A DNA stretch of 64,000 bases from Pseudomonas japonica (GTDB lineage Bacteria > Pseudomonadota > Gammaproteobacteria > Pseudomonadales > Pseudomonadaceae), in assembly GCF_900188455.1 (NCBI RefSeq), contig NZ_FZOL01000011.1, positions 62,001-126,000 on the forward strand, given 5' to 3'. The stretch's first letter is position 1; each line of letters opens with the position of its first letter. Below the pieces are notes generated by a model. That model was not told where the DNA came from. It did no database searches and saw only the letters and a program-made list of their open reading frames with translations. Position numbers and translations under genes: made by a program. Below are positions 25,592-41,589 of this stretch, one piece after another.

Positions 25592-27808
25592 CTAGCTGGC
25601 CGGCCGCAGGATCAGCAGCGCCAGCGGCGGCAGATTCAAGGCCAGCGACAGCGGCTGCCCATGACTGGGCACGGCACTGCCCTCCACCACCCCTTCATTG
25701 CCGAAATTCGACCCGGCATAACGCTGCGAATCGCTGTTGAACACCTCGTCCCAACGTTCGCCGAACGGCACGCCAATCCGGTAACCCTCCCGCGGCACCG
25801 GGGTGAAGTTGGCCACCACCAGCAGCGGCTCGCCGCTGGCGCTCCAGCGCAGCCAGGCATAGACGCTGTTGTGCGCGTCATCGCCGATCAGCCACTGGAA
25901 GCCCTGGGGCTGGCAGTCCTGCTCGTGCAGCGCGCGCTCCTCCCGGTACAGGCGATTGAGGTCGCCGATCAGACGCTGCACGCCCAGGTGTTCGCCGTAC
26001 TGCAGCAGGTACCAGTCCAGTTCGCTGTCGTGGTTCCACTCGCGCCACTGACCGAACTCGCAGCCCATGAACAGCAGCTTCTTGCCCGGATGGCACCACA
26101 TGAACGCCAGGTAGGCGCGCAGATTGGCGAATTTCTGCCAGCGGTCGCCGGGCATCTTGTCGATCAGCGAGCGCTTGCCGTGGACCACTTCGTCGTGGGA
26201 GATCGGCAGGATGAAATGCTCGGAATAGGCATAGATCAGGCCGAAACTCATCTCGTTGTGATGGTGCTGGCGATGGATCGGGTCGTTCTGGATGTAGTGC
26301 AGGGTGTCGTGCATCCAGCCCATGTTCCATTTGTACGAGAAGCCCAGGCCGCCCTGCTGCACCGGCTGGCTGACCCCCGGCCAGGCGGTGGACTCCTCGG
26401 CGATGATCAGCGCCCCCGGCACTTCCACGGCGACCACCTCGTTGAGGTGACGGAGGAAATCGATGGCCTCCAGGTTCTCCCGCCCGCCATGGCGGTTGGG
26501 CACCCATTCGCCGGCCTTGCGCGAATAGTCGCGGTAAAGCATCGAGGCCACCGCATCGACGCGCAGGCCGTCGATATGGAACTCGCGCAGCCAGTGCAGC
26601 GCCGAGGCCAGCATGAAACCGTGGACTTCGGTCCGCCCGAGGTTGTAGATCAGCGTGTCCCAGTCCTGGTGGAAGCCTTCCAGCGGGTTGTCGTACTCGT
26701 ACAGCGCGGTGCCGTCGAAGCGGCTCAGGCCGTGGCTGTCGGTGGGGAAATGCGCCGGCACCCAGTCGAGGATCACACCGATGCGCGCCTGGTGGCAGGC
26801 ATCGACGAAGGCGGCGAAGTCGTCCGCGCTGCCATAGCGCGAGGTCGGCGCGAACAGCGACAGCGGCTGGTAGCCCCAGGAGCCGCCGAACGGATGCTCC
26901 ATGATCGGCATCAGTTCGATATGGGTGAAGCCCAGTTCCCCCACGTAGGGAATTAGCCGCTCGGCCAGCTCGCGCCAGTTGTACAGGCGGCTGACCTCGC
27001 CCGCCTCGTCCAGCTCGCACTGCCAGGAGCCGGCATGCAGTTCGTAGATCGACAGCGGCGCGCCGACGCCCTGCCGTTCACCACGCTCGCGCAGCCAGTC
27101 GTGGTCCCGCCACTCATGGGCCAGGGGCCCGGCGACCTTCGACGCGGTGCTCGGCGGCAGCTCGGTGGCACGGGCCAGCGGGTCGGCCTTGAGCGGCAGC
27201 ACGCCATCGTGGCCGAGCACTTCGTACTTGTAGGTTTCGCCCGCGTACAGGCGCGGGATGAACAGCTCCCAGACGCCGCTGGCGTGGCGCAGGCGCATGG
27301 GATGGCGGCGGCCGTCCCAGTTGTTGAAATCGCCCACCACCGACACCCGCCGGGCATTCGGCGCCCAGACCGAGAAGCGCACCCCGTCCACGCCGTCCAC
27401 CGTCACCGGCTGGGCGCCGAGACGGTTGGCCAGGTCGCGATGATTGCCCTCGCTGAACAGATAGAGGTCCATCTCGCCCAATTGCGGGCCATAGCTGTAG
27501 GGGTCTTCGCCGATCTGCTCGCCGCCGGCCCAGTGGATGCGCCAGCGGTAGGCCCCGACGGCATGTTCCAGGTGCGCGGTGAACAGCCCGGGCACACTGC
27601 CCTGCTGCAGCTCGGCGATGATCTCGTCGCTGGCGCCGGCCAGCGCCTGGACGCTCAGCGCCTCCGGCAGGTAAGCGCGCAGCCAGGTGCCTCCCGCACC
27701 ATCGGCGTGCGCGCCGAGCACCGCGAACGGGTCGACATGCCTGGCGTTGACCAGGTCGTCGATATCGCCGCGGCCCAGTCCGCCTTGTTCCTTCTTGTGC
27801 ACGCTCAT
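25592..27808 (-). CDS. glgB: 1,4-alpha-glucan branching enzyme GlgB
   Basis: 738 aa. An N-terminal domain and CBM48 ([24 protein letters not shown]) precede the GH13 barrel. The nucleophile Asp is in [12 protein letters not shown], the acid/base Glu in [10 protein letters not shown] and the third acid in [12 protein letters not shown]. It transfers short alpha-1,4 chains into alpha-1,6 branches. Its ATG follows the TAG of the treS/maltokinase gene directly. In the GlgE pathway it branches the maltosyl chains that GlgE builds. Confidence 0.95.
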   Translation of the reverse strand: MSVHKKEQGGLGRGDIDDLVNARHVDPFAVLGAHADGAGGTWLRAYLPEALSVQALAGASDEIIAELQQGSVPGLFTAHLEHAVGAYRWRIHWAGGEQIGEDPYSYGPQLGEMDLYLFSEGNHRDLANRLGAQPVTVDGVDGVRFSVWAPNARRVSVVGDFNNWDGRRHPMRLRHASGVWELFIPRLYAGETYKYEVLGHDGVLPLKADPLARATELPPSTASKVAGPLAHEWRDHDWLRERGERQGVGAPLSIYELHAGSWQCELDEAGEVSRLYNWRELAERLIPYVGELGFTHIELMPIMEHPFGGSWGYQPLSLFAPTSRYGSADDFAAFVDACHQARIGVILDWVPAHFPTDSHGLSRFDGTALYEYDNPLEGFHQDWDTLIYNLGRTEVHGFMLASALHWLREFHIDGLRVDAVASMLYRDYSRKAGEWVPNRHGGRENLEAIDFLRHLNEVVAVEVPGALIIAEESTAWPGVSQPVQQGGLGFSYKWNMGWMHDTLHYIQNDPIHRQHHHNEMSFGLIYAYSEHFILPISHDEVVHGKRSLIDKMPGDRWQKFANLRAYLAFMWCHPGKKLLFMGCEFGQWREWNHDSELDWYLLQYGEHLGVQRLIGDLNRLYREERALHEQDCQPQGFQWLIGDDAHNSVYAWLRWSASGEPLLVVANFTPVPREGYRIGVPFGERWDEVFNSDSQRYAGSNFGNEGVVEGSAVPSHGQPLSLALNLPPLALLILRPAS

Positions 27809-31123
<3,315 letters not shown>

Positions 31124-31137
31124 GCTTGAGTTCCTTT

Positions 31138-33162
31138 TCAGTGGGCTCGGTCCAGGCGCCAGATGCCGAATGGCAGATGCCAGGGCTCGATGCGCATCCA
31201 CTGGGTCTTGCCGTGCCACGCCCAGCGATGGCCGTTCATCAGGTCTTCGCCGCGGGTGACGGCGTTGTCGTCCAGGCCCAGCTCCCAGAGCGGCAGCTCG
31301 AAGTGCGCCTCCTGGGCGTTGTGCGGGTCGAGGCTGATCGCCACCAGCACGTAGCTGTCGTCCGGGTTGCGCTTGCCGAAATACACGATGTTGTCGTTCC
31401 AGCAGTTGTAGAAGCGCACCCCCAGGTGGCTTTGCAGGGCGGGCTGCTGGCGGCGGATACGGTTGAGCTGGGCGATCTCGGCGATGATGTTGCCGGGCTG
31501 GGTGAAGTCCCGCGGGCGGATCTGGTACTTCTCCGAGTCCAGGTACTCCTCCTTGCCGGGAATCGGCGCCGACTCGCACAGCTCGAAACCCGAGTACATG
31601 CCCCACAGGCCCGAGCCCATGCTGGCCAGCGCGGCACGGATGAGGAAGCCGGCACGCCCCGAGTGGTGCAGGAAATACGGGTTGATGTCCGGCGTGTTGA
31701 CAAAGAAGTTCGGCCGGTAGCACAGCGACCACGGCGGCTGGTCGAGGGTGGTGAAGTACTCCTGGATTTCCGCCTTGGTGTTGCGCCAGGTGAAGTAGGT
31801 GTAGCTCTGCGTGTAGCCGACCTTGCCCAGCCGCGCCATCATCGCCGGCCGGGTGAAGGCCTCGGCGAGGAAGATCACCTCCGGGTGACGGCTGCGGATA
31901 TCGGCGATCAGCCACTGCCAGAACGGCAGCGGCTTGGTGTGCGGGTTGTCGACGCGGAACTGCTTGACGCCCTCGTCCACCCAGCCCTGCACCACGTCGC
32001 GCAGGGTCAGCCACAGCGCCGGCACGGCATCGGCGGCGTAGAAGTCGACGTTGACGATGTCCTGGTATTTCTTCGGCGGGTTTTCCGCGTAGCGGATGCT
32101 GCCGTCCGGCCGCCAGGAGAACCAGCCCGGATGCGCCGTGAGCCAGGGATGGTCCTGGGAACACTGGATGGCGAAATCCAGGGCGATCTCCAGGCCATGC
32201 TCGGCGGCGGCGGCGACCAGGCGGCGGAAATCCTCGCGACTGCCGAGCTGCGGGTGGATCGCCTCATGGCCGCCTTCGTCGCTGCCGATCGCGTAGGGAC
32301 TGCCCGGGTCGCCCTCCTCCGCGCTCAGCGCATTGTTGCGGCCCTTGCGAAACTGCCGGCCGATGGGGTGGATCGGCGGGAAATAGAGCACGTCGAAGCC
32401 CATGTCGCGAATCATCGGCAGGCGCGCGTGGACATCGTTGAACGTGCCATGACGCTGGGGATCGTCGGTGATCGAGCGGGGAAACAGCTCGTACCAGCTG
32501 GCGAAGGCGGCGCGCTCGCGTTCCACTTCCAGGGGAAATTCCGGGCTGCGGCTGAGGTAGCCGCGGGGGTCGGCCTGGGCCATCAGCGCGCGGGTGTCCT
32601 GGGCCAGCAGCAGTTCGACCTCGGCCGCGGCGGGCAGCCCCTTGCGCAAGCGCTTGACCAGCGTCGCCAACTGCTCGCGCAGGGCGTTGCCGCTGCGTTC
32701 GGCGCCATGCTCCAGGTGCAGGCGGCCCTCTTCCCGTTCCAGCGTGACATCCACGCCGGCGACGAATTTCTTTTCCAGGTCGTGGCAATACGTGCCGTAG
32801 GCGTCGATCCAGGCCTCGATGACGAACAGGTGGCGCCCCACCTCGGCGACACGGAAATCGCCTTCCCAGCGGTCGTTGCCGAGAAAGCGCATGGGCAGGC
32901 TGTGCCAGCGTCGGCTGTGGGCCTGGCGCCAGTTGAGGGTCACGGCCAGTACATCGTGGCCGTCGGCGTACACCGTACTGGCCACCGTCACCGTCCTGCC
33001 CACTTCGGTCTTTACCGGAAACGCGCCGGCGTCGATCACCGGGGAGGTGTTCTCGATCACCACGCGCGGCAGCAGCAGGGCCTGGGACAGGCTCAGCGGA
33101 TCGTCGGCGGGAGTGTCGTCAGCGGCCATGCGCTCGGTTTCGAAAGGCTCATTGCGGGTCAT
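31138..33162 (-). CDS. glgE: Alpha-1,4-glucan:maltose-1-phosphate maltosyltransferase GlgE
   Basis: 674 aa GH13 enzyme. An N-terminal beta domain (VVIENTSPVIDAGAFPVK) precedes the barrel. The nucleophile lies in QFRVDNPHTKPLPFW, the Glu in VIFLAEAFTRP, and IHPIGRQFRKGRNN is a GlgE-type stretch. It extends linear alpha-glucan by maltosyl units from maltose-1-phosphate. First gene of glgE-treS/mak-glgB, a set linked in pseudomonads to desiccation and osmotic tolerance. Confidence 0.95.
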   Translation of the reverse strand: MTRNEPFETERMAADDTPADDPLSLSQALLLPRVVIENTSPVIDAGAFPVKTEVGRTVTVASTVYADGHDVLAVTLNWRQAHSRRWHSLPMRFLGNDRWEGDFRVAEVGRHLFVIEAWIDAYGTYCHDLEKKFVAGVDVTLEREEGRLHLEHGAERSGNALREQLATLVKRLRKGLPAAAEVELLLAQDTRALMAQADPRGYLSRSPEFPLEVERERAAFASWYELFPRSITDDPQRHGTFNDVHARLPMIRDMGFDVLYFPPIHPIGRQFRKGRNNALSAEEGDPGSPYAIGSDEGGHEAIHPQLGSREDFRRLVAAAAEHGLEIALDFAIQCSQDHPWLTAHPGWFSWRPDGSIRYAENPPKKYQDIVNVDFYAADAVPALWLTLRDVVQGWVDEGVKQFRVDNPHTKPLPFWQWLIADIRSRHPEVIFLAEAFTRPAMMARLGKVGYTQSYTYFTWRNTKAEIQEYFTTLDQPPWSLCYRPNFFVNTPDINPYFLHHSGRAGFLIRAALASMGSGLWGMYSGFELCESAPIPGKEEYLDSEKYQIRPRDFTQPGNIIAEIAQLNRIRRQQPALQSHLGVRFYNCWNDNIVYFGKRNPDDSYVLVAISLDPHNAQEAHFELPLWELGLDDNAVTRGEDLMNGHRWAWHGKTQWMRIEPWHLPFGIWRLDRAH

Positions 33163-33296
33163 CGAACATCGCTCCGTTACGACGTGGCGGTAAGGATTCA
33201 GAGCAATGGCGGGCGCGGGGGTTCAATAAAAAATGAGCATTGCCGGAGGGTGACGGTCCAAGCCAGGTACATCACGAAGCAATGCGAGGCGAGGCC

Positions 33297-33464
33297 ATGA
33301 GCATCCCCATTCCGGCAGAAACACCCGATCCGAATATCGACGACCCGAACCTGCCACCACCGGTGCCCCATGACGACCCCGAGGGCGTCCCGGTCAAACC
33401 GACCGTACCGCCGACCGTGGGGGATCCGCCGAGCGAGGAGCCGCCGGTGAAAGGAAGAGAGTAG
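33297..33464 (+). CDS. Small acidic proline-rich protein
   Basis: 55 aa from the ATG at 33297, with GGCGAGG-type purines 6-10 nt upstream. It is almost wholly Pro, Asp, Glu, Val and Thr (DPNLPPPVPHDDPEGVPV), without hydrophobic core, and probably disordered. Similar short proline-rich ORFs are common in Pseudomonas next to stress-metabolism genes. It is divergent from glgE. Function unknown; coding status supported by composition and a reasonable ribosome site only. Confidence 0.55.
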   Translation: MSIPIPAETPDPNIDDPNLPPPVPHDDPEGVPVKPTVPPTVGDPPSEEPPVKGRE

Positions 33465-33511
33465 ACGGGTTGCAGAAGCTTGGAACGATTATTCCAAGAC
33501 GGCAGAGGAAC

Positions 33512-34040
33512 CTGTGGGAGCTGGCTTGCCAGCGATAGGCATGGGTATCTACACAACTTTGACGGTCTGGCGGGGAACCGCATAAAGGCCGCTTGGTGCC
33601 TGTCTTGAGTCTTGCAGCGCCCTCCAGATCGAGCGCCGCCCGCGCGGCGCATCGCGGGCAAGGCCCGCTCCCACATCTTTTGCAACGTGCCATGGCCTGT
33701 GGGATTTGAGTTGTCAGCCTTTGTTTTTTCGGCGATGCATCGCGGGGAGGCTGTTGGGCTCGACTCGGTATCGAGTCGAACCAACAAGGCAGACAACTAT
33801 GGCCTGTCAGACATAGGTACGTTGCAACCGATGTGGGAGCGGGCATTGCCCGCGATGCGCCGCGCGGGCGGCGCTCGATCTGGAGGGCGCTGCAAGACTC
33901 AAGACAGGCACCTGGCGGCCTTTATGCGGTTCCCCGCCAAGCCGTCAAAGATGTGTAGATACCCATGCAGCGATAGGGCCATCAGTCACACCGCGAGGGT
34001 TTCAGATCTGGCCTCATCGCTGGCAAGCCAGCTCCCACAG
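33512..34040. repeat. Large imperfect inverted repeat (>500 bp) in the gap before the acyl-CoA synthetase
   Basis: The left arm (about 33512-33730) begins CTGTGGGAGCTGGCTTGCCA and runs through GGTGCCTGTCTTGAGTCTTG, CTCCAGATCGAGCGCCGCCC and GGCCCGCTCCCACAT. The right arm (about 33775-34040) carries the reverse complement of the same series in order, ending TGGCAAGCCAGCTCCCACAG. The centre (about 33755-33785) contains the smaller palindrome CTCGACTCGGTATCGAGTCGA. REP-type GGGAGC half-sites sit at both ends and near the centre. It fills almost all of the 33465-34063 gap and no gene is visible there. Confidence 0.8.
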
Positions 34041-34063
34041 GGTTTTGCAGCGCTTGATGACAA

Positions 34064-35737
<1,674 letters not shown>

Positions 35738-35801
35738 GGCGATCCCTAATTTGTGTTTGTTCTTGGGAGCTGATCGGGGCGGAAACTACTCTGGCCTAAA
35801 T

Positions 35802-35817
35802 TTACGTTAACGTAAAG
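35802..35817. promoter_or_regulatory. Palindromic operator 1 (LiuR-like)
   Basis: TTTACGTTAACGTAAA is a perfect 16-bp palindrome, 64 bp upstream of the acyl-CoA synthetase start. It is identical to operator 2, exactly 50 bp away. MerR-family LiuR regulators of branched-chain degradation bind palindromes of this general kind; identity of the regulator is inferred, since no liuR lies in the window. Confidence 0.75.
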
Positions 35818-35851
35818 GTCATGGTGATGATTGACAGCGAAGGCACTCAGG

Positions 35852-35867
35852 TTTACGTTAACGTAAA
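35852..35867. promoter_or_regulatory. Palindromic operator 2 (LiuR-like), overlapping a liuA promoter candidate
   Basis: A second identical TTTACGTTAACGTAAA. TTGACA (35831-35836), a 17-bp spacer and TACGTT (35854-35859) form a candidate promoter for liuA, with the operator covering the -10 region. Binding here would be expected to govern liuABCD. Confidence 0.7.
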
Positions 35868-35956
35868 GGTGAAATACCACTCGCGAACCGGACGTCTCCG
35901 TCGCGACCAACGCCAGACCGCCCTACCCAAGAACAAACAATAGAAGGTGCCAGAGC

Positions 35957-37120
35957 ATGCTTTATCCCTCCCTGAACTTCGCCCTTGGTGAAACCATCGA
36001 CATGCTGCGCGAGCAGGTCCAGGCCTTCGTCGCCAGCGAGTTGGCACCCCGCGCCGCCCAGATCGACCACGACAACCTGTTCCCCGCCGACATGTGGCGC
36101 AAGTTCGGCGACATGGGCCTGCTCGGCGTGACCGTCAGCGAGGAATACGGCGGCGCCGGCCTGGGCTACCTGGCCCATGTGGTGGCCATGGAAGAAATCA
36201 GCCGCGCCTCGGCCTCGGTCGCCCTCTCCTACGGCGCCCACTCCAACCTCTGCGTCAACCAGATCAACCGCAACGGCACCCACGAGCAGAAACTCAAGTA
36301 CCTGCCCAAGCTGATCAGCGGCGAGCATATCGGCGCCCTGGCCATGAGCGAGCCCAACGCCGGCTCCGACGTGGTGTCGATGAAACTGCGCGCCGAACAG
36401 CGCGGCGACCGCTTCGTCCTCAACGGCAGCAAGACCTGGATCACCAACGGTCCCGACGCCAACACCTACGTGATCTACGCCAAGACCGACCTGGACAAGG
36501 GCCCGCACGGCATCACCGCGTTCATCGTCGAGCGTGACTGGAAAGGCTTCACCCGCAGCAACAAGTTCGACAAGCTCGGCATGCGCGGCTCCAACACCTG
36601 CGAGCTGTTCTTCGACGACGTCGAGGTGCCGGAAGAGAACATCCTCGGCAAGCTCAACGGCGGCGTGAAAGTCCTGATGAGCGGCCTGGACTACGAGCGT
36701 GTGGTCCTCGCCGGCGGCCCGACCGGCATCATGCAGTCGTGCATGGACCTGGTGGTGCCTTATATCCACGACCGCAAGCAGTTCGGCCAGAGCATCGGCG
36801 AGTTCCAGCTGATCCAGGGCAAGATCGCCGACATGTACACCCAGCTCAACGCCAGCCGCGCCTACCTGTACGCCGTGGCCCAGGCCTGCGACCGCGCCGA
36901 AACGACGCGCAAGGACGCCGCCGGGGTAATCCTCTACACCGCCGAGCGCGCCACCCAGATGGCCCTGGAAGCGATCCAGATCCTTGGCGGCAACGGCTAT
37001 ATCAACGAGTTCCCGGCGGGACGCCTGCTGCGTGACGCCAAGCTCTACGAGATCGGTGCCGGCACCAGCGAGATCCGCCGCATGCTGATCGGTCGCGAAC
37101 TGTTCAACGAGACGCGCTGA
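35957..37120 (+). CDS. liuA: Isovaleryl-CoA dehydrogenase LiuA
   Basis: 387 aa acyl-CoA dehydrogenase with all usual segments: [54 protein letters not shown] and a C-terminal [22 protein letters not shown]. The catalytic Glu lies in [12 protein letters not shown] on the G helix, the position specific to isovaleryl-CoA dehydrogenases rather than the usual C-terminal site. It makes 3-methylcrotonyl-CoA from isovaleryl-CoA. First gene of liuABCD. Confidence 0.94.
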   Translation: MLYPSLNFALGETIDMLREQVQAFVASELAPRAAQIDHDNLFPADMWRKFGDMGLLGVTVSEEYGGAGLGYLAHVVAMEEISRASASVALSYGAHSNLCVNQINRNGTHEQKLKYLPKLISGEHIGALAMSEPNAGSDVVSMKLRAEQRGDRFVLNGSKTWITNGPDANTYVIYAKTDLDKGPHGITAFIVERDWKGFTRSNKFDKLGMRGSNTCELFFDDVEVPEENILGKLNGGVKVLMSGLDYERVVLAGGPTGIMQSCMDLVVPYIHDRKQFGQSIGEFQLIQGKIADMYTQLNASRAYLYAVAQACDRAETTRKDAAGVILYTAERATQMALEAIQILGGNGYINEFPAGRLLRDAKLYEIGAGTSEIRRMLIGRELFNETR

Positions 37121-37131
37121 GGGGCTCCGCG

Positions 37132-38736
<1,605 letters not shown>

Positions 38737-38739
38737 CCG

Positions 38740-39558
38740 ATGACCGACTTCAGCACCCTCGAACTGATCAAGGATCCGCGCGGCTTCGCCACCTTGTGGC
38801 TGAGCCGCGCGGACAAGAACAACGCGTTCAACGCGCAGATGATCCGCGAACTGATTGCCGCCATCGATGAACTGGCCACCGACGCCAGCCTGCGCTTCGT
38901 CGTCCTGCGCGGTCGCGGCCGGCACTTCAGCGCCGGCGCCGACCTGGCCTGGATGCAGCAGAGCGCGGCGCTGGACTACCAGAGCAACCTCGACGACGCC
39001 CGCGAACTGGCCGAACTGATGTACAACCTCGCCCGCCTCAAGCTGCCGACGCTGGCGGTGGTCCAGGGCGCGGCCTTCGGTGGCGCCCTGGGTCTGGTCA
39101 GCTGCTGCGACATGGCCATCGGCGCCGACGATGCACAACTGTGCCTGTCGGAAGTGCGCATCGGCCTGGCCCCGGCGGTGATCAGCCCGTTCGTGGTCCA
39201 GGCCATGGGCGAGCGCGCCGCGCGCCGCTATGCCCTGACCGCCGAGCGCTTCAGCGGCACCCGGGCGCGCGAGCTGGGCCTGCTCTCGGAAAGCTACCCG
39301 GCGGCGGAACTGGAAGAACGCCTCGAAGACTGGATCGCCAACCTGCTGCTGAACAGCCCGCAGGCCATGCGTGCCAGCAAGGAACTGCTGCGCGAAGTCG
39401 GCCCGGGTGAACTGACCCCGGCCTTGCGTCGCTACTGCGAGAACGCCATCGCCCGGATCCGCGTCAGTGCGGAGGGCCAGGAGGGCCTGCGCGCCTTCCT
39501 GGAAAAACGTCCACCGGCCTGGCACGCCGCACCATCCGCCAAGGAGCCCCGCCCATGA
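38740..39558 (+). CDS. liuC: Methylglutaconyl-CoA hydratase LiuC
   Basis: 272 aa enoyl-CoA hydratase/isomerase fold. The CoA-binding loop (GRGRHFSAGADLAWMQQ) and the oxyanion-hole/catalytic region (GAAFGGALGLVSCCDMAIGADDAQLCLSEVRIGLAPAVISPF) are intact. It hydrates 3-methylglutaconyl-CoA to HMG-CoA. It starts 3 bp after liuB and its end overlaps liuD (ATGA), so the four liu genes form one tight operon. Confidence 0.93.
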   Translation: MTDFSTLELIKDPRGFATLWLSRADKNNAFNAQMIRELIAAIDELATDASLRFVVLRGRGRHFSAGADLAWMQQSAALDYQSNLDDARELAELMYNLARLKLPTLAVVQGAAFGGALGLVSCCDMAIGADDAQLCLSEVRIGLAPAVISPFVVQAMGERAARRYALTAERFSGTRARELGLLSESYPAAELEERLEDWIANLLLNSPQAMRASKELLREVGPGELTPALRRYCENAIARIRVSAEGQEGLRAFLEKRPPAWHAAPSAKEPRP

Positions 39559-41516
39559 GCCGTCCCGAGCTGACCACCCTGCTGGTCGCCAACCGTGGCG
39601 AGATCGCCTGTCGGGTGATGCGCACCGCCAAATCCCTCGGCCTGACCACCGTTGCCGTGCACAGCGCGGTCGACCGTGAAGCGCGGCACAGCCGCGAAGC
39701 CGATATCCGTGTCGACCTCGGCGGCGCCAAGCCGGCGGAGAGCTACCTGGTCATCGACAAGCTGATCGCCGCGGCGAAAGCCAGCGGCGCCCAGGCGATC
39801 CATCCCGGCTACGGCTTCCTCTCGGAGAACGCCGGCTTCGCCCGCGCCATCGAAGCGGCCGGGCTGATCTTCCTCGGCCCTCCGGCCAGCGCCATCGACG
39901 CCATGGGCAGCAAGTCGGCGGCCAAGGCCCTGATGGAAACCGCCGGCGTGCCGCTGGTGCCCGGCTACCACGGCGAGGCCCAGGACCTGGAAACCTTCCG
40001 CGCCGCCGCCGAGAAGATCGGCTACCCGGTGCTGCTCAAGGCCACCGCTGGCGGTGGCGGCAAGGGCATGAAGGTGGTCGAGCAGGAAAGCCAGCTGGCC
40101 GAAGCCCTGGCCTCGGCGCAGCGTGAAGCGCAATCGTCGTTCGGCGATGCGCGGATGCTGGTGGAGAAATACGTGCTCAAGCCGCGCCACGTGGAGATCC
40201 AGGTGTTCGCCGACCAGCACGGCAACTGCCTGTACCTCAACGAACGCGACTGCTCGATCCAGCGCCGTCACCAGAAAGTGGTGGAAGAAGCCCCGGCCCC
40301 GGGCCTCGGCGTCGAACTGCGCCGGGCCATGGGTGAAGCCGCGGTGCGCGCCGCGCAGGCCATCGGCTACGTCGGTGCCGGTACCGTGGAGTTCCTGCTG
40401 GACGCCCGCGGCGAGTTCTTCTTCATGGAGATGAACACCCGCCTGCAGGTGGAGCACCCGGTCACCGAGGCCATCACCGGCCTCGACCTGGTGGCCTGGC
40501 AGATCCGCGTGGCCCGTGGCGAAGCGCTGCCGATCACCCAGGAGCAGGTACCGCTCAATGGCCACGCCATCGAGGTACGCCTGTACGCCGAGGATCCGGC
40601 CAATGACTTCCTGCCGGCCACCGGCAGGCTGGCGCTGTACCGCGAAAGCGCGGCCGGCGACGGACGTCGGGTGGACAGCGGGGTCGCCGAGGGCGACGAC
40701 GTCTCGCCCTTCTACGACCCGATGCTGGGCAAGCTGATCGCCTGGGGCGAAGACCGCGAACAGGCTCGTCTGCGCCTGCTGGCCATGCTCGACGAGTTCG
40801 CCATCGGTGGGGTGAAGAGCAACATCGCCTTCCTGCGCCGGATCCTCGCGCACCCGGCCTTCGCCGCCGCGGAGCTGGATACCGGTTTCATCCCGCGTTA
40901 CCACGACGACCTGCTGCCGGCGCCACGCGCCCTGCCCGCCGAGTTCTGGCAGGCGGCGGCGCAGGCCTGGGTGCAAGGCCTGCCGGCAACCCGGCGCCAG
41001 GACGACGCGCACTCGCCCTGGGCTTCGCGCCAGGGCTTCCGCGCCGGCATGGCCGCGCATGTCAGCCTGCACCTGAGCTGCAATGGCGAACAGCAGGCGC
41101 TGGGTCTGGATCGCACGGCGGCTTCGCGCTTCATCCTCGGCGGCGAGCAGCTGCGCGTGGATGACGGCGGCCTGCGCCGCCAGCACCTGGCGATCCGTCG
41201 CGGCGACACCCTGTACCTGCGCTGGGACGGCGAACTGCAGGCGATCACAGCCTACGACCCGATCGCCGAGGCCGAAGCCAGCCACGGCCATCAGGGCGGT
41301 CTCACCGCACCGATGAACGGCAGCATCGTACGGGTGCTGGTGGAGCCGGGTCAGGTGGTGGAAGCCGGCACTCAACTGGTGGTGCTGGAAGCCATGAAGA
41401 TGGAACACAGCATCCGCGCCCCGCATGCCGGGACCGTGACCGCGCTGTATTGCCAGGAAGGCGAGATGGTCAGTGAAGGCAGCGTGCTGGTAGCGCTGGA
41501 GGAAGACGCGAAGTGA
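39555..41516 (+). CDS. liuD: Methylcrotonyl-CoA carboxylase biotin-containing subunit LiuD
   Basis: 653 aa. Biotin carboxylase ATP-grasp domain (LLVANRGEIACRVMRTAK start; KATAGGGGKGMKVVE; EMNTRLQVEHPVTE), a BC-CT-mediating middle, and a C-terminal biotinyl domain with the biotinylated Lys in VLEAMKMEHS. It carboxylates its own biotin using ATP and bicarbonate and works with LiuB. Its start overlaps liuC by 4 bp, and a strong terminator follows at 41550. HMG-CoA lyase (liuE), often next in P. aeruginosa-type clusters, is not here. Confidence 0.94.
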   Translation: MSRPELTTLLVANRGEIACRVMRTAKSLGLTTVAVHSAVDREARHSREADIRVDLGGAKPAESYLVIDKLIAAAKASGAQAIHPGYGFLSENAGFARAIEAAGLIFLGPPASAIDAMGSKSAAKALMETAGVPLVPGYHGEAQDLETFRAAAEKIGYPVLLKATAGGGGKGMKVVEQESQLAEALASAQREAQSSFGDARMLVEKYVLKPRHVEIQVFADQHGNCLYLNERDCSIQRRHQKVVEEAPAPGLGVELRRAMGEAAVRAAQAIGYVGAGTVEFLLDARGEFFFMEMNTRLQVEHPVTEAITGLDLVAWQIRVARGEALPITQEQVPLNGHAIEVRLYAEDPANDFLPATGRLALYRESAAGDGRRVDSGVAEGDDVSPFYDPMLGKLIAWGEDREQARLRLLAMLDEFAIGGVKSNIAFLRRILAHPAFAAAELDTGFIPRYHDDLLPAPRALPAEFWQAAAQAWVQGLPATRRQDDAHSPWASRQGFRAGMAAHVSLHLSCNGEQQALGLDRTAASRFILGGEQLRVDDGGLRRQHLAIRRGDTLYLRWDGELQAITAYDPIAEAEASHGHQGGLTAPMNGSIVRVLVEPGQVVEAGTQLVVLEAMKMEHSIRAPHAGTVTALYCQEGEMVSEGSVLVALEEDAK

Positions 41517-41549
41517 GGTGCCGGGCACCCCGAACGTAGTGGGTAAATG

Positions 41550-41577
41550 AAAACGGCGCCTTGCAGGCGCCGTTTTT
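41550..41577 (+). terminator. Rho-independent terminator after liuD
   Basis: AACGGCGCC (41552-41560), loop TTGCA, GGCGCCGTT (41566-41574) followed by TTT. The A-run before the stem makes it usable from the opposite strand as well, for the repressor gene ending at 41590. Confidence 0.9.
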
Positions 41578-41589
41578 CGTTTCAGGGCA

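Noticed and set aside
31138..32164. Upstream extension of the treS/maltokinase frame
   Set aside because: It lies out of frame inside glgE; the ATG at 31123 has a good ribosome site and starts the conserved domain.
33465..34063. Repeat region as a CRISPR array
   Set aside because: Repeats are inverted, not regularly spaced direct repeats, and no cas genes are nearby.
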